Shown here: positions 35,059-43,398 of the stretch, piece by piece | Position numbering within the stretch: the stretch's first letter is position 1 | Layout: every line of letters begins with the position of its first letter | Assembly: GCA_023411615.1 (NCBI GenBank) | Contig: JAEYOR010000002.1 | Location: 1 to 64,000, forward strand | Length of the DNA stretch: 64,000 bases | Direction: 5' to 3' | From: Actinomycetes bacterium | Lineage (GTDB): Bacteria > Actinomycetota > Actinomycetes > Actinomycetales > Demequinaceae | Position numbers and translations under genes: made by a program | Notes under the pieces: generated by a model | Databases searched by the model: none | The model's input: the letters and a program-made list of their open reading frames with translations, nothing else | Told to the model about the DNA's origin: nothing

Positions 35059-35085
35059 GGGAATGGACGGACATGTCCTCCGGTT
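35059..35085 (+). promoter_or_regulatory. SigR/SigH-like ECF sigma promoter with internal palindrome
   Basis: GGGAAT at 35059-35064, an 18-bp spacer, then GTT at 35083-35085, equals the actinobacterial SigR consensus GGAAT-N18-GTT. The spacer holds a perfect 10-bp palindrome GGACATGTCC (35069-35078). It lies 40 bp before the small GPGG membrane gene. Confidence 0.4.
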
Positions 35086-35124
35086 TTCGAAACTGCACGC
35101 AAGGAAACACCAAGGAGGACCATC

Positions 35125-35271
35125 ATGTGGGACGCCATTCTGTGGATTATTAGCGTGATTGTCGGCATTATCGGCATCGTGCGTCTGTTCCAGCGCCAGA
35201 TTCTCTGGGGCATTCTGCTCATCATCGCCGCATTGCTGATCGGGCCTGGAGGCGTAAGTCTGTTCACCTAA
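35125..35271 (+). CDS. GPGG-motif small membrane protein (48 aa)
   Basis: A 48-aa protein starting MWDAILWIISVIVGIIGIV, with two hydrophobic helices joined by RLFQRQILWG and ending LLIGPGGVSLFT. This is the actinobacterial GPGG-motif small membrane protein family, of unknown function. AAGGAGG ends 6 nt before the ATG. It is monocistronic: a SigR-like promoter lies upstream and a strong hairpin follows its stop within 7 nt. Confidence 0.9.
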   Translation: MWDAILWIISVIVGIIGIVRLFQRQILWGILLIIAALLIGPGGVSLFT

Positions 35272-35277
35272 CAGCGG

Positions 35278-35316
35278 GGGGCTCGGACTGCACACCATGT
35301 GCGTCCGGGCCCCTTT
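35278..35316 (+). terminator. Intrinsic terminator after the GPGG gene
   Basis: GGGGCTCGGACTGCAC pairs with GTGCGTCCGGGCCCC around an ACCAT loop, about 15 bp with one G-U pair and one bulged T, followed by TTTCT. It separates the small gene from the tRNA. Confidence 0.8.
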
Positions 35317-35374
35317 CTCCGTGCTAGAGTTGCCGTCGCACTTGAGCGCCTCCCCAGGGTGCTCAGGGTCACCT

Positions 35375-35462
35375 GTCCGGGTGGCGGAATTGGCAGACGC
35401 GCTAGCTTGAGGTGCTAGTGCCCGTATAGGGCGTGGGGGTTCAAGTCCCCCCTCGGACACCA
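35375..35462 (+). tRNA. tRNA-Leu (anticodon GAG), CCA encoded
   Basis: Class II tRNA with long variable arm. The acceptor stem pairs GTCCGGG (35375-35381) with CTCGGAC (35452-35458); discriminator A35459 is followed by an encoded CCA. The anticodon stem-loop is CTAGC-TTGAGGT-GCTAG, with GAG at 35409-35411, reading CUC/CUU leucine codons. The T arm has GGTTCAAGTCC. It is a single tRNA gene, not a cluster. Confidence 0.96.
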
Positions 35463-35527
35463 CCATTACGAGTCCGTGTCCTGTTGCCCTGTGGGGGGCA
35501 TGTCCCCGCGAGTGGCCAGGAGGTGCG

Positions 35528-36937
35528 ATGGCAATCGAGCGGACCATTGACCACCGCGAGCGCGTCCATCACCGTGTCATAGCGCGTCTTGAGGACGCCG
35601 CTGCTCGCTTCGATACGTCGGCATCGCACCGTGTCATTCTCGCTGCCATCTACCTCGTCATCTCGATCGCCGTGGTGGTCCCCACCGTGTTCGGTGGAGG
35701 CGAAGCGATGTCCCGCATCGACGAGCCCACTCATGCCGACTATGCGTACCGCATCGTTCACGGAGAGGTCCCGGCCCGCGGCGATGTCATCGCTCCCGAA
35801 ATTCGCGCCGAGTGGGCGTGCATGGGTCAAGAGCGTTATTCGTTGCCGCCGTGCGGTGCGCCGATGTGGGCATGGCGGTTTCCGTATAACGCGGACCAGT
35901 ACAACTTTGCTCACCCGCCGCTGTACTACGCCATCGTTGGTCTACCAGCGCGCATCCTCGATGACACGACGCAATTGACCTTCACCGATGCCGCGCGACT
36001 CACCGGTGCTCCCTGGCTTGCGGCAGGCATGTTCATGCTGTTCGTGGCGTTGAGGCGGTGGAGGGTAGACCCAGCGATCTCCATGATGGCGCCGCTCATA
36101 CTCCTGTCATTCCCCCGCGTGCTCCACGCCTCGACAACCGTGAATCCGGATGCCGTGGCTCCGCTTGCGGGTGCGATCGCGCTGTGGCTCGCCGCTCGCA
36201 TCTTCCTCGAGGACAACGACGACTGGATGCTGCCTGCGGTCATGGTCGGCTTGGTCGGGCTCACTAAGACGATCTCGACCATCCCGTTCATTGCTCTTGC
36301 GATCCTTGTCATTGCGCGCGCGATACGTGATCAGGGTTTGAGGGGCATCACGTTGCGACAATGGTTGCTCCCGTTTGCGTCCGCGGCAGCGATTGTGGTG
36401 CCGTACGCCATCTGGCAGGCCATCCAGGCGGGGCGGGGCGACATGTCCTGGGAGAACCCACTCGTTGGCATCAACACTCGTGATGTGCTCGGGCTACCGG
36501 GTTCGGAGTGGATTGAGACGTTGTTCGTCGGGTTCAATCTGGCCTCGGACTATTACGTCCAGCCGCCGCTCGACATCGCGCTCTTGGTCGCGTGGACGCG
36601 ACTTCTCAACGTCCTTGTCATCGGCGCGATGATGGCAACGGTGGTCGCTTTTGTGAAGGAACCCGGCCGACGCTCACTCGGGTGGCTCCTCGGGCTCGGC
36701 ATGGTCTTGTATCCCCTCGCGGTTCAGGTCCAGGCGTACTTCAACACAACCGTGCCGCAGTACTTTCCCAACCCCACCGGGCGTTATGGCATGGCGCTCG
36801 TGCCCGGAGCGATTGCGTGTCTTGTGATGGCCGCGGCCAAGGCGGGATACCGCCGCACGGTCTATCTCATTGCCGTGTCCGGGGTGATCGTCATTGCCGT
36901 CACTGTGTCGGCCGGCCTCCAGCGCGCCGCCCTCTAG
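35528..36937 (+). CDS. Predicted GT-C-fold membrane glycosyltransferase-like protein
   Basis: Membrane protein of 469 aa with about ten hydrophobic helices. After helix 1 (residues 38-58) comes the loop SRIDEPTHADYAYRIVHGEVPARGD, resembling the acidic first loop of GT-C or DUF2142 proteins that use polyprenyl-phosphate sugars. The next loop, FPYNADQYNFAHPPLYYAIVGLPAR, carries the usual HPPLYY motif. Substrate is unknown. The ATG lies 5-6 nt behind CAGGAGG. It is monocistronic, after the tRNA. Confidence 0.75.
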   Translation: MAIERTIDHRERVHHRVIARLEDAAARFDTSASHRVILAAIYLVISIAVVVPTVFGGGEAMSRIDEPTHADYAYRIVHGEVPARGDVIAPEIRAEWACMGQERYSLPPCGAPMWAWRFPYNADQYNFAHPPLYYAIVGLPARILDDTTQLTFTDAARLTGAPWLAAGMFMLFVALRRWRVDPAISMMAPLILLSFPRVLHASTTVNPDAVAPLAGAIALWLAARIFLEDNDDWMLPAVMVGLVGLTKTISTIPFIALAILVIARAIRDQGLRGITLRQWLLPFASAAAIVVPYAIWQAIQAGRGDMSWENPLVGINTRDVLGLPGSEWIETLFVGFNLASDYYVQPPLDIALLVAWTRLLNVLVIGAMMATVVAFVKEPGRRSLGWLLGLGMVLYPLAVQVQAYFNTTVPQYFPNPTGRYGMALVPGAIACLVMAAAKAGYRRTVYLIAVSGVIVIAVTVSAGLQRAAL

Positions 36938-36964
36938 GCGCGCGTCGGCGCAGTTTGTCGCCGG

Positions 36965-36970
36965 TAGCCT
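36965..36970 (+). promoter_or_regulatory. -10 box of leaderless promoter of the M20 peptidase gene
   Basis: TAGCCT, exactly 6 nt before the ATG at 36977; no Shine-Dalgarno is seen. Confidence 0.5.
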
Positions 36971-36976
36971 GGGCGC

Positions 36977-38275
36977 ATGTCAGTCGAGCCCGTCGTCACA
37001 ATCGCGAGTGACCTCATCAAGATCGACACGTCGAACTATGGGGACGCGCCAGGGCCTGGCGAACGCGAGGCAGCCGAGTATGTGGCGAGTTTTCTCAGCG
37101 ATCTAGGTCTCAATCCCGTTTTGCGTGAATCCGCGCCCGGGCGCACGAGCCTCACGGCTTTGTGGAAGGGGGCGGACTCCACGCGCCCGCCGCTCGTCAT
37201 TCATGGCCATCTCGATGTGGTGCCTGCCTTTGCCCAGGACTGGTCAGTGGACCCCTTCGGCGGAGTGATCAAGGATGGCATGGTGTGGGGTCGCGGTGCC
37301 GTCGATATGAAAGGCATCAACGCGATGTACCTCGAGGCCGCGCGACGGCTCATCAGTTCGGGCGGTCAGCCGGCGCGAGACATCGTCTTTGCGTTCTTCG
37401 CTGATGAGGAGCACGGTGGAGCACATGGTGCCAAGTGGATGGTCGAGAACCACCCCGATGACTTCCACGGTGCCACCGAAGCGGTCTCAGAGGTGGGCGG
37501 ATTCTCTATTCAGTTAGGCGAAAAGCGGACGTACCTCATTCAAACCGGAGAGAAGGGCATCCAGTGGTTGCGCCTCATTGCATCCGGCACTCAAGGGCAC
37601 GGATCACTCGTGCATCACGACAATGCAGTGACTCATCTGGCGACCGCGCTGTCACGGATCGGGACACACGCGTGGCCTCTCGACATCACTCCGCCTGTTG
37701 AGCAACTTCTGAGGGGAGCGGCCCAGATTCTCGATATGGAGTACCAAGCGACTGATGAGCGCGTCGCCGAGATAGTCGAGCGATTTGGGCCCGTGGCTCG
37801 GATGATTGAGGGCACGGTGAGGAACACTGCCAATCCCACAATGATCGACGCCGGGTACAAAGTGAATGTGGTCCCCGATTCCGCCGAGGCGTACGTCGAC
37901 ACCCGCTACTTGCCAGGTCAACAAGAATCAGTCCTGCGCAAAGTTGAAGAGCTCGCAGGTACGCACGTCAAAGTCGAGCCCTATATCGAGGAGCGCGCCC
38001 TCGACTTGCCGTTCGATGCGCCGCTCGTGGGCAAGATGATCGCAGCGTTGCATACTGTGGACCCCGATGCGGCAGTGTTGCCATATCTCATGATGGGCGG
38101 AACCGACAACAAGCATCTCGCTCAGCTGGGCATCGCAGGCTACGGCTTTGCTCCTCTGAAACTCCCTGCTGATCTTGACTTCGGCTCACTTTTCCACGGC
38201 ATCGATGAGCGCGTGCCAATTGAGAGCCTCACGGTGGGCACAGACGTGATGGTCGAGTTCCTCACGGATTGCTGA
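36977..38275 (+). CDS. M20 family metallopeptidase
   Basis: Zinc peptidase of 432 aa, of the M20/M25/M40 group. Metal and catalytic motifs are VIHGHLDVVP (His, Asp), WGRGAVDMKG and FFADEEHGG (Glu-Glu). The dimerisation domain lies at about 195-320. The family includes carboxypeptidases, dipeptidases and deacylases, so substrate is not assigned. It follows the GT-C gene by 39 bp but carries its own leaderless promoter. Confidence 0.9.
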   Translation: MSVEPVVTIASDLIKIDTSNYGDAPGPGEREAAEYVASFLSDLGLNPVLRESAPGRTSLTALWKGADSTRPPLVIHGHLDVVPAFAQDWSVDPFGGVIKDGMVWGRGAVDMKGINAMYLEAARRLISSGGQPARDIVFAFFADEEHGGAHGAKWMVENHPDDFHGATEAVSEVGGFSIQLGEKRTYLIQTGEKGIQWLRLIASGTQGHGSLVHHDNAVTHLATALSRIGTHAWPLDITPPVEQLLRGAAQILDMEYQATDERVAEIVERFGPVARMIEGTVRNTANPTMIDAGYKVNVVPDSAEAYVDTRYLPGQQESVLRKVEELAGTHVKVEPYIEERALDLPFDAPLVGKMIAALHTVDPDAAVLPYLMMGGTDNKHLAQLGIAGYGFAPLKLPADLDFGSLFHGIDERVPIESLTVGTDVMVEFLTDC

Positions 38276-38333
38276 GCGAACGTCGCCGGAGTGTGTCACT
38301 ATCCACTCACGTGCCCCTCAAAATGGGGGCAAC

Positions 38334-39980
38334 GTGGTCGATTGGCTCACCGTTGAGCAACCCGTGGAGCAGGTGGTGCGCATGGAGGCATTTGCGCTTG
38401 CCGTCTTGCTGATGGCGTTGCTTGGCTGTGCCCTCTTGCTCGTTGGACTCTTCCGGGCCGGCAACCGCTCGCCTACAGCGCCGCCCCTCCGCTTTGCCGT
38501 GGTTTCGATCATGGTGTGGACCACGATCAATCTCAACGTCGCCTTGTCAAGCCCGGATGACCCCGCGTTTATTGCGATGTGGGGACTGCCTGCTTCGGCC
38601 ACCGTCGCGGCGGGCGCCACTGCCATCGCGTCGGCCCTCGTTACTCCGCGGTGGCGCATGTCGGTGTCAACGTGGTCGCTGCTCTCAATCCACCCCCTCG
38701 CGATGCTCCTCTGCGTGATCATTCCCTCGTGGCAAGACCTCATTTACACGATGGGAGACGACGGGCGAGTCGAAAATGGCCCTGTCATTTACGTCCACTC
38801 GGCCGCCATGGTGTCGTTGATCGTCACGGCTGTCGTTCGCGTGACGAGGGCGCGAAGACGCTTGCCTGCGATTGCTGGCATGAGCAGATGGATGGTTGCG
38901 CTCAGCTGGCTCGCCCCCGTCGTATTCGCTGCCATCACAGTGAGCGGCTCGCTCCCGCCTGGAGTTGACACCACGTGCGTCGGTGCGGCACTCGCAGCCA
39001 TCATGCTGTGGATCGGCGCGCTGCGGCCGGGGCTGCTCGACTTGCAGCCCATTGCACGCGATTGGGTGTTCGACAAGCTCCACGACGCGATCTTCGTTGT
39101 TGGCGTCGATGGCAGTCTCGTTGACGCAAATGATCGCGCCCGGCAGCTGCTGAGCAGAAGCGGCGTCGATCCCGCTGCGAGCCATGTCGAACTGCGCGAC
39201 GCCTTGCCCGGCCTTGTTGGCGTTCTCGACTCACCCCACCACGAAGGCGTCGAGGTTGAGGTAGGGGGCGACGGTGAGCCGTTGATTGCGTGGGTGACGG
39301 CCACGCAGATCGAGCGCCAACCAGGCGTGCCGCTTGGCTTGCTTGTGCAAGTCCGTGACATCACTGAATCCGCCTTGCACCAACGGGAGAATGAGTCAAT
39401 GCGCTTGGCGCTCGAGGCCGAATCCCGCGTGAACGAGCGGTTGCGTGTTGAACTTTCCGAGCAAGTGATGCAGGACCCGGCAACTGGTCTGCGCAATCGC
39501 CGATTCGTCAGTGCAAACGTGCCAGCGATGATGTTGCGGGCTCAAGCTGAGAGTGAGCCGTTCAGCATTCTCATGGTGGACATCGATCACTTCAAGCAGA
39601 TCAATGACGTCCATGGACACACCGTGGGTGACCGTGTCATCGCGGCGGTCGCACATGCACTTGAGGACGGCGCGCCACGTCATGCTGAAGTCGTGCGCTT
39701 TGGGGGCGAAGAGTTTCTCATCGTGTTGCCAGGCGTCGGTGCGGCCGACGCCTTCGAGATTGCAGAGAACCTGCGCGCAGCATGTGCCGCGCTCGCCGTC
39801 CCCACGAGGGACGGCGAAGTCACGCTCCATGTGAGCGCTGGTGTCGCAACGGCGACTGGAACCCATGAGGGCGCCGACCACCTCATCGATGATGCTGACC
39901 GTGCGCTTTACGCTGCAAAACAAGCGGGACGGAACCGAACAGAGGTGTGGGAGCCCGGCGTCGCCGACAAGAGTGCTTAA
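38334..39980 (+). CDS. Membrane diguanylate cyclase (7TM-PAS-GGDEF)
   Basis: Predicted c-di-GMP synthase of 548 aa. Residues 15-230 hold about seven helices like the HisKA_7TM sensor, 245-345 a PAS domain (DKLHDAIFVVGVDGSLVDAND), then a coiled-coil and a GGDEF domain (375-535) with an intact GGEEF at 457-461. The inhibitory I-site RxxD five residues before it is absent (PRHA). The start is uncertain: GTG 38334 after a GGGGG run, or ATG 38382. Its stop overlaps the convergent DUF5703 gene by 3 bp. Confidence 0.9.
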   Translation: MVDWLTVEQPVEQVVRMEAFALAVLLMALLGCALLLVGLFRAGNRSPTAPPLRFAVVSIMVWTTINLNVALSSPDDPAFIAMWGLPASATVAAGATAIASALVTPRWRMSVSTWSLLSIHPLAMLLCVIIPSWQDLIYTMGDDGRVENGPVIYVHSAAMVSLIVTAVVRVTRARRRLPAIAGMSRWMVALSWLAPVVFAAITVSGSLPPGVDTTCVGAALAAIMLWIGALRPGLLDLQPIARDWVFDKLHDAIFVVGVDGSLVDANDRARQLLSRSGVDPAASHVELRDALPGLVGVLDSPHHEGVEVEVGGDGEPLIAWVTATQIERQPGVPLGLLVQVRDITESALHQRENESMRLALEAESRVNERLRVELSEQVMQDPATGLRNRRFVSANVPAMMLRAQAESEPFSILMVDIDHFKQINDVHGHTVGDRVIAAVAHALEDGAPRHAEVVRFGGEEFLIVLPGVGAADAFEIAENLRAACAALAVPTRDGEVTLHVSAGVATATGTHEGADHLIDDADRALYAAKQAGRNRTEVWEPGVADKSA

Positions 39981-40234
39981 GCGGTATCGGTCCGTTGTAC
40001 GCGCATCGCCCGGCGGCGCAACCATACGCGTCGGGCGCCGCCCACGAACAAGACCGACCGTGCGAGTTCCCAGCGTCCTTGCTCTGCTTGCTCACTCAGC
40101 AATTGGGCGGCTTCGGCGCGCGTGATGTCCCGCGGAATGTCGACAACTCGCCATTGCATATGGGAGCCCGAAGGAACCGTGGCACGCCGGGGCGTGATGA
40201 TGTGGCCGGTGGCGATCTTCATTGCATCAGTCAT
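39977..40234 (-). CDS. DUF5703-like small actinobacterial protein
   Basis: An 85-aa basic protein with MQWRVVDIPRDITRAEAAQLLSEQAEQGRWELARS followed by VWLRRRAMRVQRT, the pattern I associate with DUF5703. Function is unknown. The ATG at 40234 has GGGAG 6 nt upstream; an in-frame start at 40246 overlaps this site. It is divergent from the acidic protein gene at 40278 and convergent with the diguanylate cyclase gene. Confidence 0.75.
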   Translation of the reverse strand: MTDAMKIATGHIITPRRATVPSGSHMQWRVVDIPRDITRAEAAQLLSEQAEQGRWELARSVLFVGGARRVWLRRRAMRVQRTDTA

Positions 40235-40264
40235 CTTCACTCCCATCTAACCCTGTGACAGGGG

Positions 40265-40270
40265 TAACGT
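40265..40270 (+). promoter_or_regulatory. -10 box of leaderless promoter for the acidic protein
   Basis: TAACGT, 7 nt before the ATG at 40278. Confidence 0.4.
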
Positions 40271-40277
40271 CATATGC

Positions 40278-40574
40278 ATGACCTTGAATGCCCGCGAAGG
40301 ATTGCGACACCTCACTGCCGCGCTCGAAGCGCATCTTGAGGCGGTCGAGCAACGTCGTAGCGCCGAAGACGCAGCCGTGGATGATGCCTTCGACGCCGTC
40401 GCCGCGGCGTTCGAACGGTATGACGAAGCCCTCGACGCGGAGTACGGGGAGTCGCTGCCTCTCCTTCTCGATGACGGCGATGATGACGACTTCGATGAGG
40501 ATGGTCTCGACCCGCACGCCGAAGAGAATGAAGACGATCTCGACGATGACATCGAGGAGTTTGACCTGCGATAG
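40278..40574 (+). CDS. Small acidic protein of unknown function
   Basis: A 98-aa protein: residues 4-55 are helical and alanine/glutamate rich (LTAALEAHLEAVEQRRSAEDAAVDDAF), while residues 66-96 are almost entirely Asp/Glu. Such acidic proteins (primosomal-protein-like annotation) are common and unexplained in actinobacteria. No motif is recognised. It is expected to be leaderless. The AKR gene converges on it with a 30-bp gap. Confidence 0.7.
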   Translation: MTLNAREGLRHLTAALEAHLEAVEQRRSAEDAAVDDAFDAVAAAFERYDEALDAEYGESLPLLLDDGDDDDFDEDGLDPHAEENEDDLDDDIEEFDLR

Positions 40575-40604
40575 GTCACGGTGTCAGCTCTTCGGCTTTG
40601 GACA

Positions 40605-41567
40605 TCAGCGTCGTTCTGGGTAGCCAATCGGCGGGGCGGAGACGTCGTCGAGGGCTTCGCGAATCGCCGGTGGCAATGTGAGGTCTTCACATGCCAAGCT
40701 CGCGTTCAGCTGCTCTGCCGTGCGGGCCCCGACAATCGCCGTCGCCACACCTGGTGCGTCGCGCACCCACGCGAGCGCAACTTCGTGTGGGCTCCTGCCC
40801 AGTCCTTCGGACGCGGTGCTCAAAGCGGCGACGATCGCAGCCGCTCGGGCCGTGAGATACGGCTCGACAAAGCCAGCGAGATGATCCGATGCCGCGCGCG
40901 AGTCCGCTGGGATCGCATGTTGGTACTTGCCAGTGAGAACTCCGCGCCCAAGGGGAGACCACGCCATCATGCCGAGGCCGAGCGCGGACGCTGCAGGGAG
41001 GACTTCTCTCTCGATCCCGCGCTCGAGCAGGGAGTATTCCATTTGCACCACGGCGGGAGCCGTGGCAGGCCGGGCGAGTGTCGCTGCTCGTGCGAGAGCC
41101 CAGCCCGGGAAATTCGAGAGGCCCACATGACGCGCGCGCCCCGACGTCAACGCGACCTCAAGCGCGTGCATCGTCTCGTCAAGTGGCGTGATGGGGTCGA
41201 AAGCGTGAACGAGCCAGATGTCGACATGATCGGTGCCCATGCGCGCGAGTGAAGCGTCCAACGTGTCGAGCAAGTTGCCTCTCGAGGCATCGATGATGCC
41301 GCCCTCGGGAGTGCGCCGCACACCTGCCTTGGTGCACAACTGCACCTCGTCGCGCGAGAACACCTCGGCGAGGAGTGAGCCGATGACGCGTTCTGCCTCG
41401 CCGTCAGCGTAGGTCGCTGCGGTGTCGATGAGCGTGCCACCAGCGTCGAGGAAGTTTTCAAGCAGAAGGGCTGCCTCATCGGCTGGTGTGTCACGTGACC
41501 AGGTCATCGTGCCGAGGGCCAGGCGTGACACTTCCGCGCCGCGAGCGCCCAATCGCCTGACCTGCAT
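40605..41567 (-). CDS. Aldo/keto reductase
   Basis: NADPH-dependent AKR of 320 aa with (beta/alpha)8 fold. The catalytic tetrad is visible as Asp47 and Tyr52 (LIDTAATYADG), a Lys in LCTKAGV, and a His in WLVHAFDP. GLSNFPGWAL and the C-terminal AIVGARTAEQLNASLA are family motifs. Length and motifs fit the YhdN/general-stress or AKR11/12 type; substrate is unknown. The ATG lies 7 nt behind TAGTTT. Confidence 0.9.
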   Translation of the reverse strand: MQVRRLGARGAEVSRLALGTMTWSRDTPADEAALLLENFLDAGGTLIDTAATYADGEAERVIGSLLAEVFSRDEVQLCTKAGVRRTPEGGIIDASRGNLLDTLDASLARMGTDHVDIWLVHAFDPITPLDETMHALEVALTSGRARHVGLSNFPGWALARAATLARPATAPAVVQMEYSLLERGIEREVLPAASALGLGMMAWSPLGRGVLTGKYQHAIPADSRAASDHLAGFVEPYLTARAAAIVAALSTASEGLGRSPHEVALAWVRDAPGVATAIVGARTAEQLNASLACEDLTLPPAIREALDDVSAPPIGYPERR

Positions 41568-41574
41568 GCGAGCG

Positions 41575-41580
41575 AAACTA
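41575..41580 (-). promoter_or_regulatory. -10 box of leaderless promoter of the aldo/keto reductase gene
   Basis: TAGTTT on the minus strand, 7 nt before the ATG at 41567. Confidence 0.45.
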
Positions 41581-41633
41581 CCCGCCCCATCCTTGTCAGT
41601 GGTGGCGGCGCGCGGAAGGTAGCGTTGTGCACC

Positions 41634-42497
41634 ATGACGTGGTGGGAAGCGGCCGTCCTCGGCCTCGTTCAGGGCCTCACAGAGTTCTTGCCGATCTCAT
41701 CGTCGGCGCATGTGCGAGTCTTGGGCCCACTTTTGCCGCACGGAGATGATCCTGGCGCTGCGTTCACCGCAATCATCCAGTTGGGCACGGAAGCTGCGGT
41801 GCTCGTGTACTTCTGGAAGGACATCGTCCGCATCGTGTCGGCGTGGCTGCGAGCGCTCGCGGGTAAAGACGGACGTGATCGCCGCGCGCGTTTGGGAGCA
41901 CACAACGCCGACGCTCGTCTCGGCTGGTGGGTCATCCTCGGGTCTGTCCCCATCGTCGCGGTCGGGCTCACCTTCCAGGAGGCGATCGAGTCGAGCTTGC
42001 GTCACCTTTACATCACGGCGGTTGTGCTCGCCGTATTCGGACTTGTGCTCGGCTGGGTCGACCGCACCCGCCCGGCAAACCGCGAACTATCCGAGCTGGG
42101 GCTGAAGGACGCGGTCGTTCTCGGCTTGGCGCAAGCGGCAGCAGTCGTGCCAGGTGTATCGCGCTCGGGCGGCACCATTACCGCTGGCCGACTTCTCGGC
42201 CTCACACGCACCGCGGCCGCTCGGTACTCGTTTCTCTTGGCCATTCCCGCCGTCATCGGCTCGGCGGTCTTTGAGATCGCGACAAACTCGGCGGAGATCA
42301 CCGAGGCGGGTGGGCCGGGCATCGGCGCGACGGTCATTGCCACACTCGTCGCCTTTGCCGTCGGTTATGCCGTCATCGTGTGGTTCCTCCGCCTTGTCAC
42401 CACGCGCTCGTTCATGCCGTTTGTCATCTACCGCATTGGCTTCGCGGCTCTTATCGTCGTGCTTGTCGCCACCGGCACGGTTGCCGCAACGGCCTGA
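41634..42497 (+). CDS. uppP: Undecaprenyl-diphosphatase (UppP/BacA)
   Basis: Membrane enzyme that recycles undecaprenyl pyrophosphate for cell-wall synthesis. The 287-aa protein has the signature GLTEFLPISSSAHVRV near residues 16-31 and the second site PGVSRSGGTITAGRLLGL, both catalytic regions of BacA, with about eight helices. ATG 41634 is preferred over TTG 41625: GGAAGG lies upstream. TAGCGT at 41620 is a possible -10. It ends 4 bp before the convergent PAC2 gene. Confidence 0.95.
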   Translation: MTWWEAAVLGLVQGLTEFLPISSSAHVRVLGPLLPHGDDPGAAFTAIIQLGTEAAVLVYFWKDIVRIVSAWLRALAGKDGRDRRARLGAHNADARLGWWVILGSVPIVAVGLTFQEAIESSLRHLYITAVVLAVFGLVLGWVDRTRPANRELSELGLKDAVVLGLAQAAAVVPGVSRSGGTITAGRLLGLTRTAAARYSFLLAIPAVIGSAVFEIATNSAEITEAGGPGIGATVIATLVAFAVGYAVIVWFLRLVTTRSFMPFVIYRIGFAALIVVLVATGTVAATA

Positions 42498-42501
42498 TAT
42501 G

Positions 42502-43374
42502 TCAGCCTGACGCGGTGCCGGGTCCATCTTCGCGACGGCGCAAGAAGCGTTCGAACTCAGCGGCAATGGCATCACCCGATGCCTCGGGCAGGCTCGTCTC
42601 GTCCAGGAGCGCTTCAAGCTGTTGGACGTGTTGAGCGATCTCATCATCGTCTTCTGCAAGCTCGTCGGCACCACGCTGCCAAGCGGCGGCGTCTTCCGGG
42701 AGGTCGCCGAGATCGACCGGGAAGCCGATCAGCCGCTCAAGTTGGCCCATCAATGCGACTGTCGCCTTGGGGCTCGGGGGATGCGCCACGTAGTGGGGCA
42801 CGCCAACCCACATTGACAGCACCGTGATGCCTCGCAGCGCCGCCTCGTGGCCCAATACTCCGACAATCCCGGTGGGACCTTCGTAATCGGACGGCTCAAG
42901 TCCGTAGCGACGGCGAGCTGCCGGGTCTTCCGAGGTGACGAAGGTGGGAAGTGGGCGGGTGTGCGGGACATCGACAAGCAATGCACCGCATGTGATGAGA
43001 GTGGTCACCTCGAGGTCCTCAGCAAAGTCGAGCAACTCATTGCAGAACTGGCGCCAGCGGGTGGACGGCTCGATTCCCCGCGCAAGGCTGATGCGACGGT
43101 CCGCGTTCGAGACGGCGGCACACGTCGAGATGACGGTGCCAGGCCACGCGATGACTCGCTCGCCACTTGGCAGACGCGAGATCGTCGGCCGATTCACCTG
43201 GAAGTCGTGATAGTCCTCTGGGTCAAGAGCCCCGTACTCCTGGCCATTCCATACGCGAGCCAAATGGTCGATTGCATGAGAGGCGGCATTTCCTGCGTCA
43301 TTCCACCCCTCGAACGCGGCGATCATGATTGACTCGCGCTCTGGGTCGGTGGGTGTGGGCAACGACTCGGTCAT
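42502..43374 (-). CDS. PAC2 family protein (proteasome-assembly-chaperone fold)
   Basis: A 290-aa protein with the PAC2 pattern MIAAFEGWNDAGNAASHAIDHL at residues 17-38, LITCGALLVDVPHTRP and LGHEAALRGITVLSMWVGVPHYVAHPPSP. PAC2 proteins occur in archaea and actinobacteria; the actinobacterial function is not settled. It lies 4 kb from the pupylation locus, which lacks proteasome core genes here. The ATG lies 6 nt behind TAGGCT in a shared divergent promoter. Confidence 0.9.
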   Translation of the reverse strand: MTESLPTPTDPERESIMIAAFEGWNDAGNAASHAIDHLARVWNGQEYGALDPEDYHDFQVNRPTISRLPSGERVIAWPGTVISTCAAVSNADRRISLARGIEPSTRWRQFCNELLDFAEDLEVTTLITCGALLVDVPHTRPLPTFVTSEDPAARRRYGLEPSDYEGPTGIVGVLGHEAALRGITVLSMWVGVPHYVAHPPSPKATVALMGQLERLIGFPVDLGDLPEDAAAWQRGADELAEDDDEIAQHVQQLEALLDETSLPEASGDAIAAEFERFLRRREDGPGTASG

Positions 43375-43380
43375 TCATCC

Positions 43381-43390
43381 AGCCTAGACT
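43381..43390. promoter_or_regulatory. Shared bidirectional -10 palindrome (PAC2 and HAD genes)
   Basis: AGCCTAGACT reads TAGACT on the plus strand (43385-43390, 8 nt before the HAD GTG) and TAGGCT on the minus strand (43381-43386, 6 nt before the PAC2 ATG). The two boxes share the central TA. The whole divergent intergenic region is only 24 bp. Confidence 0.5.
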
Positions 43391-43398
43391 GCTGAGCC

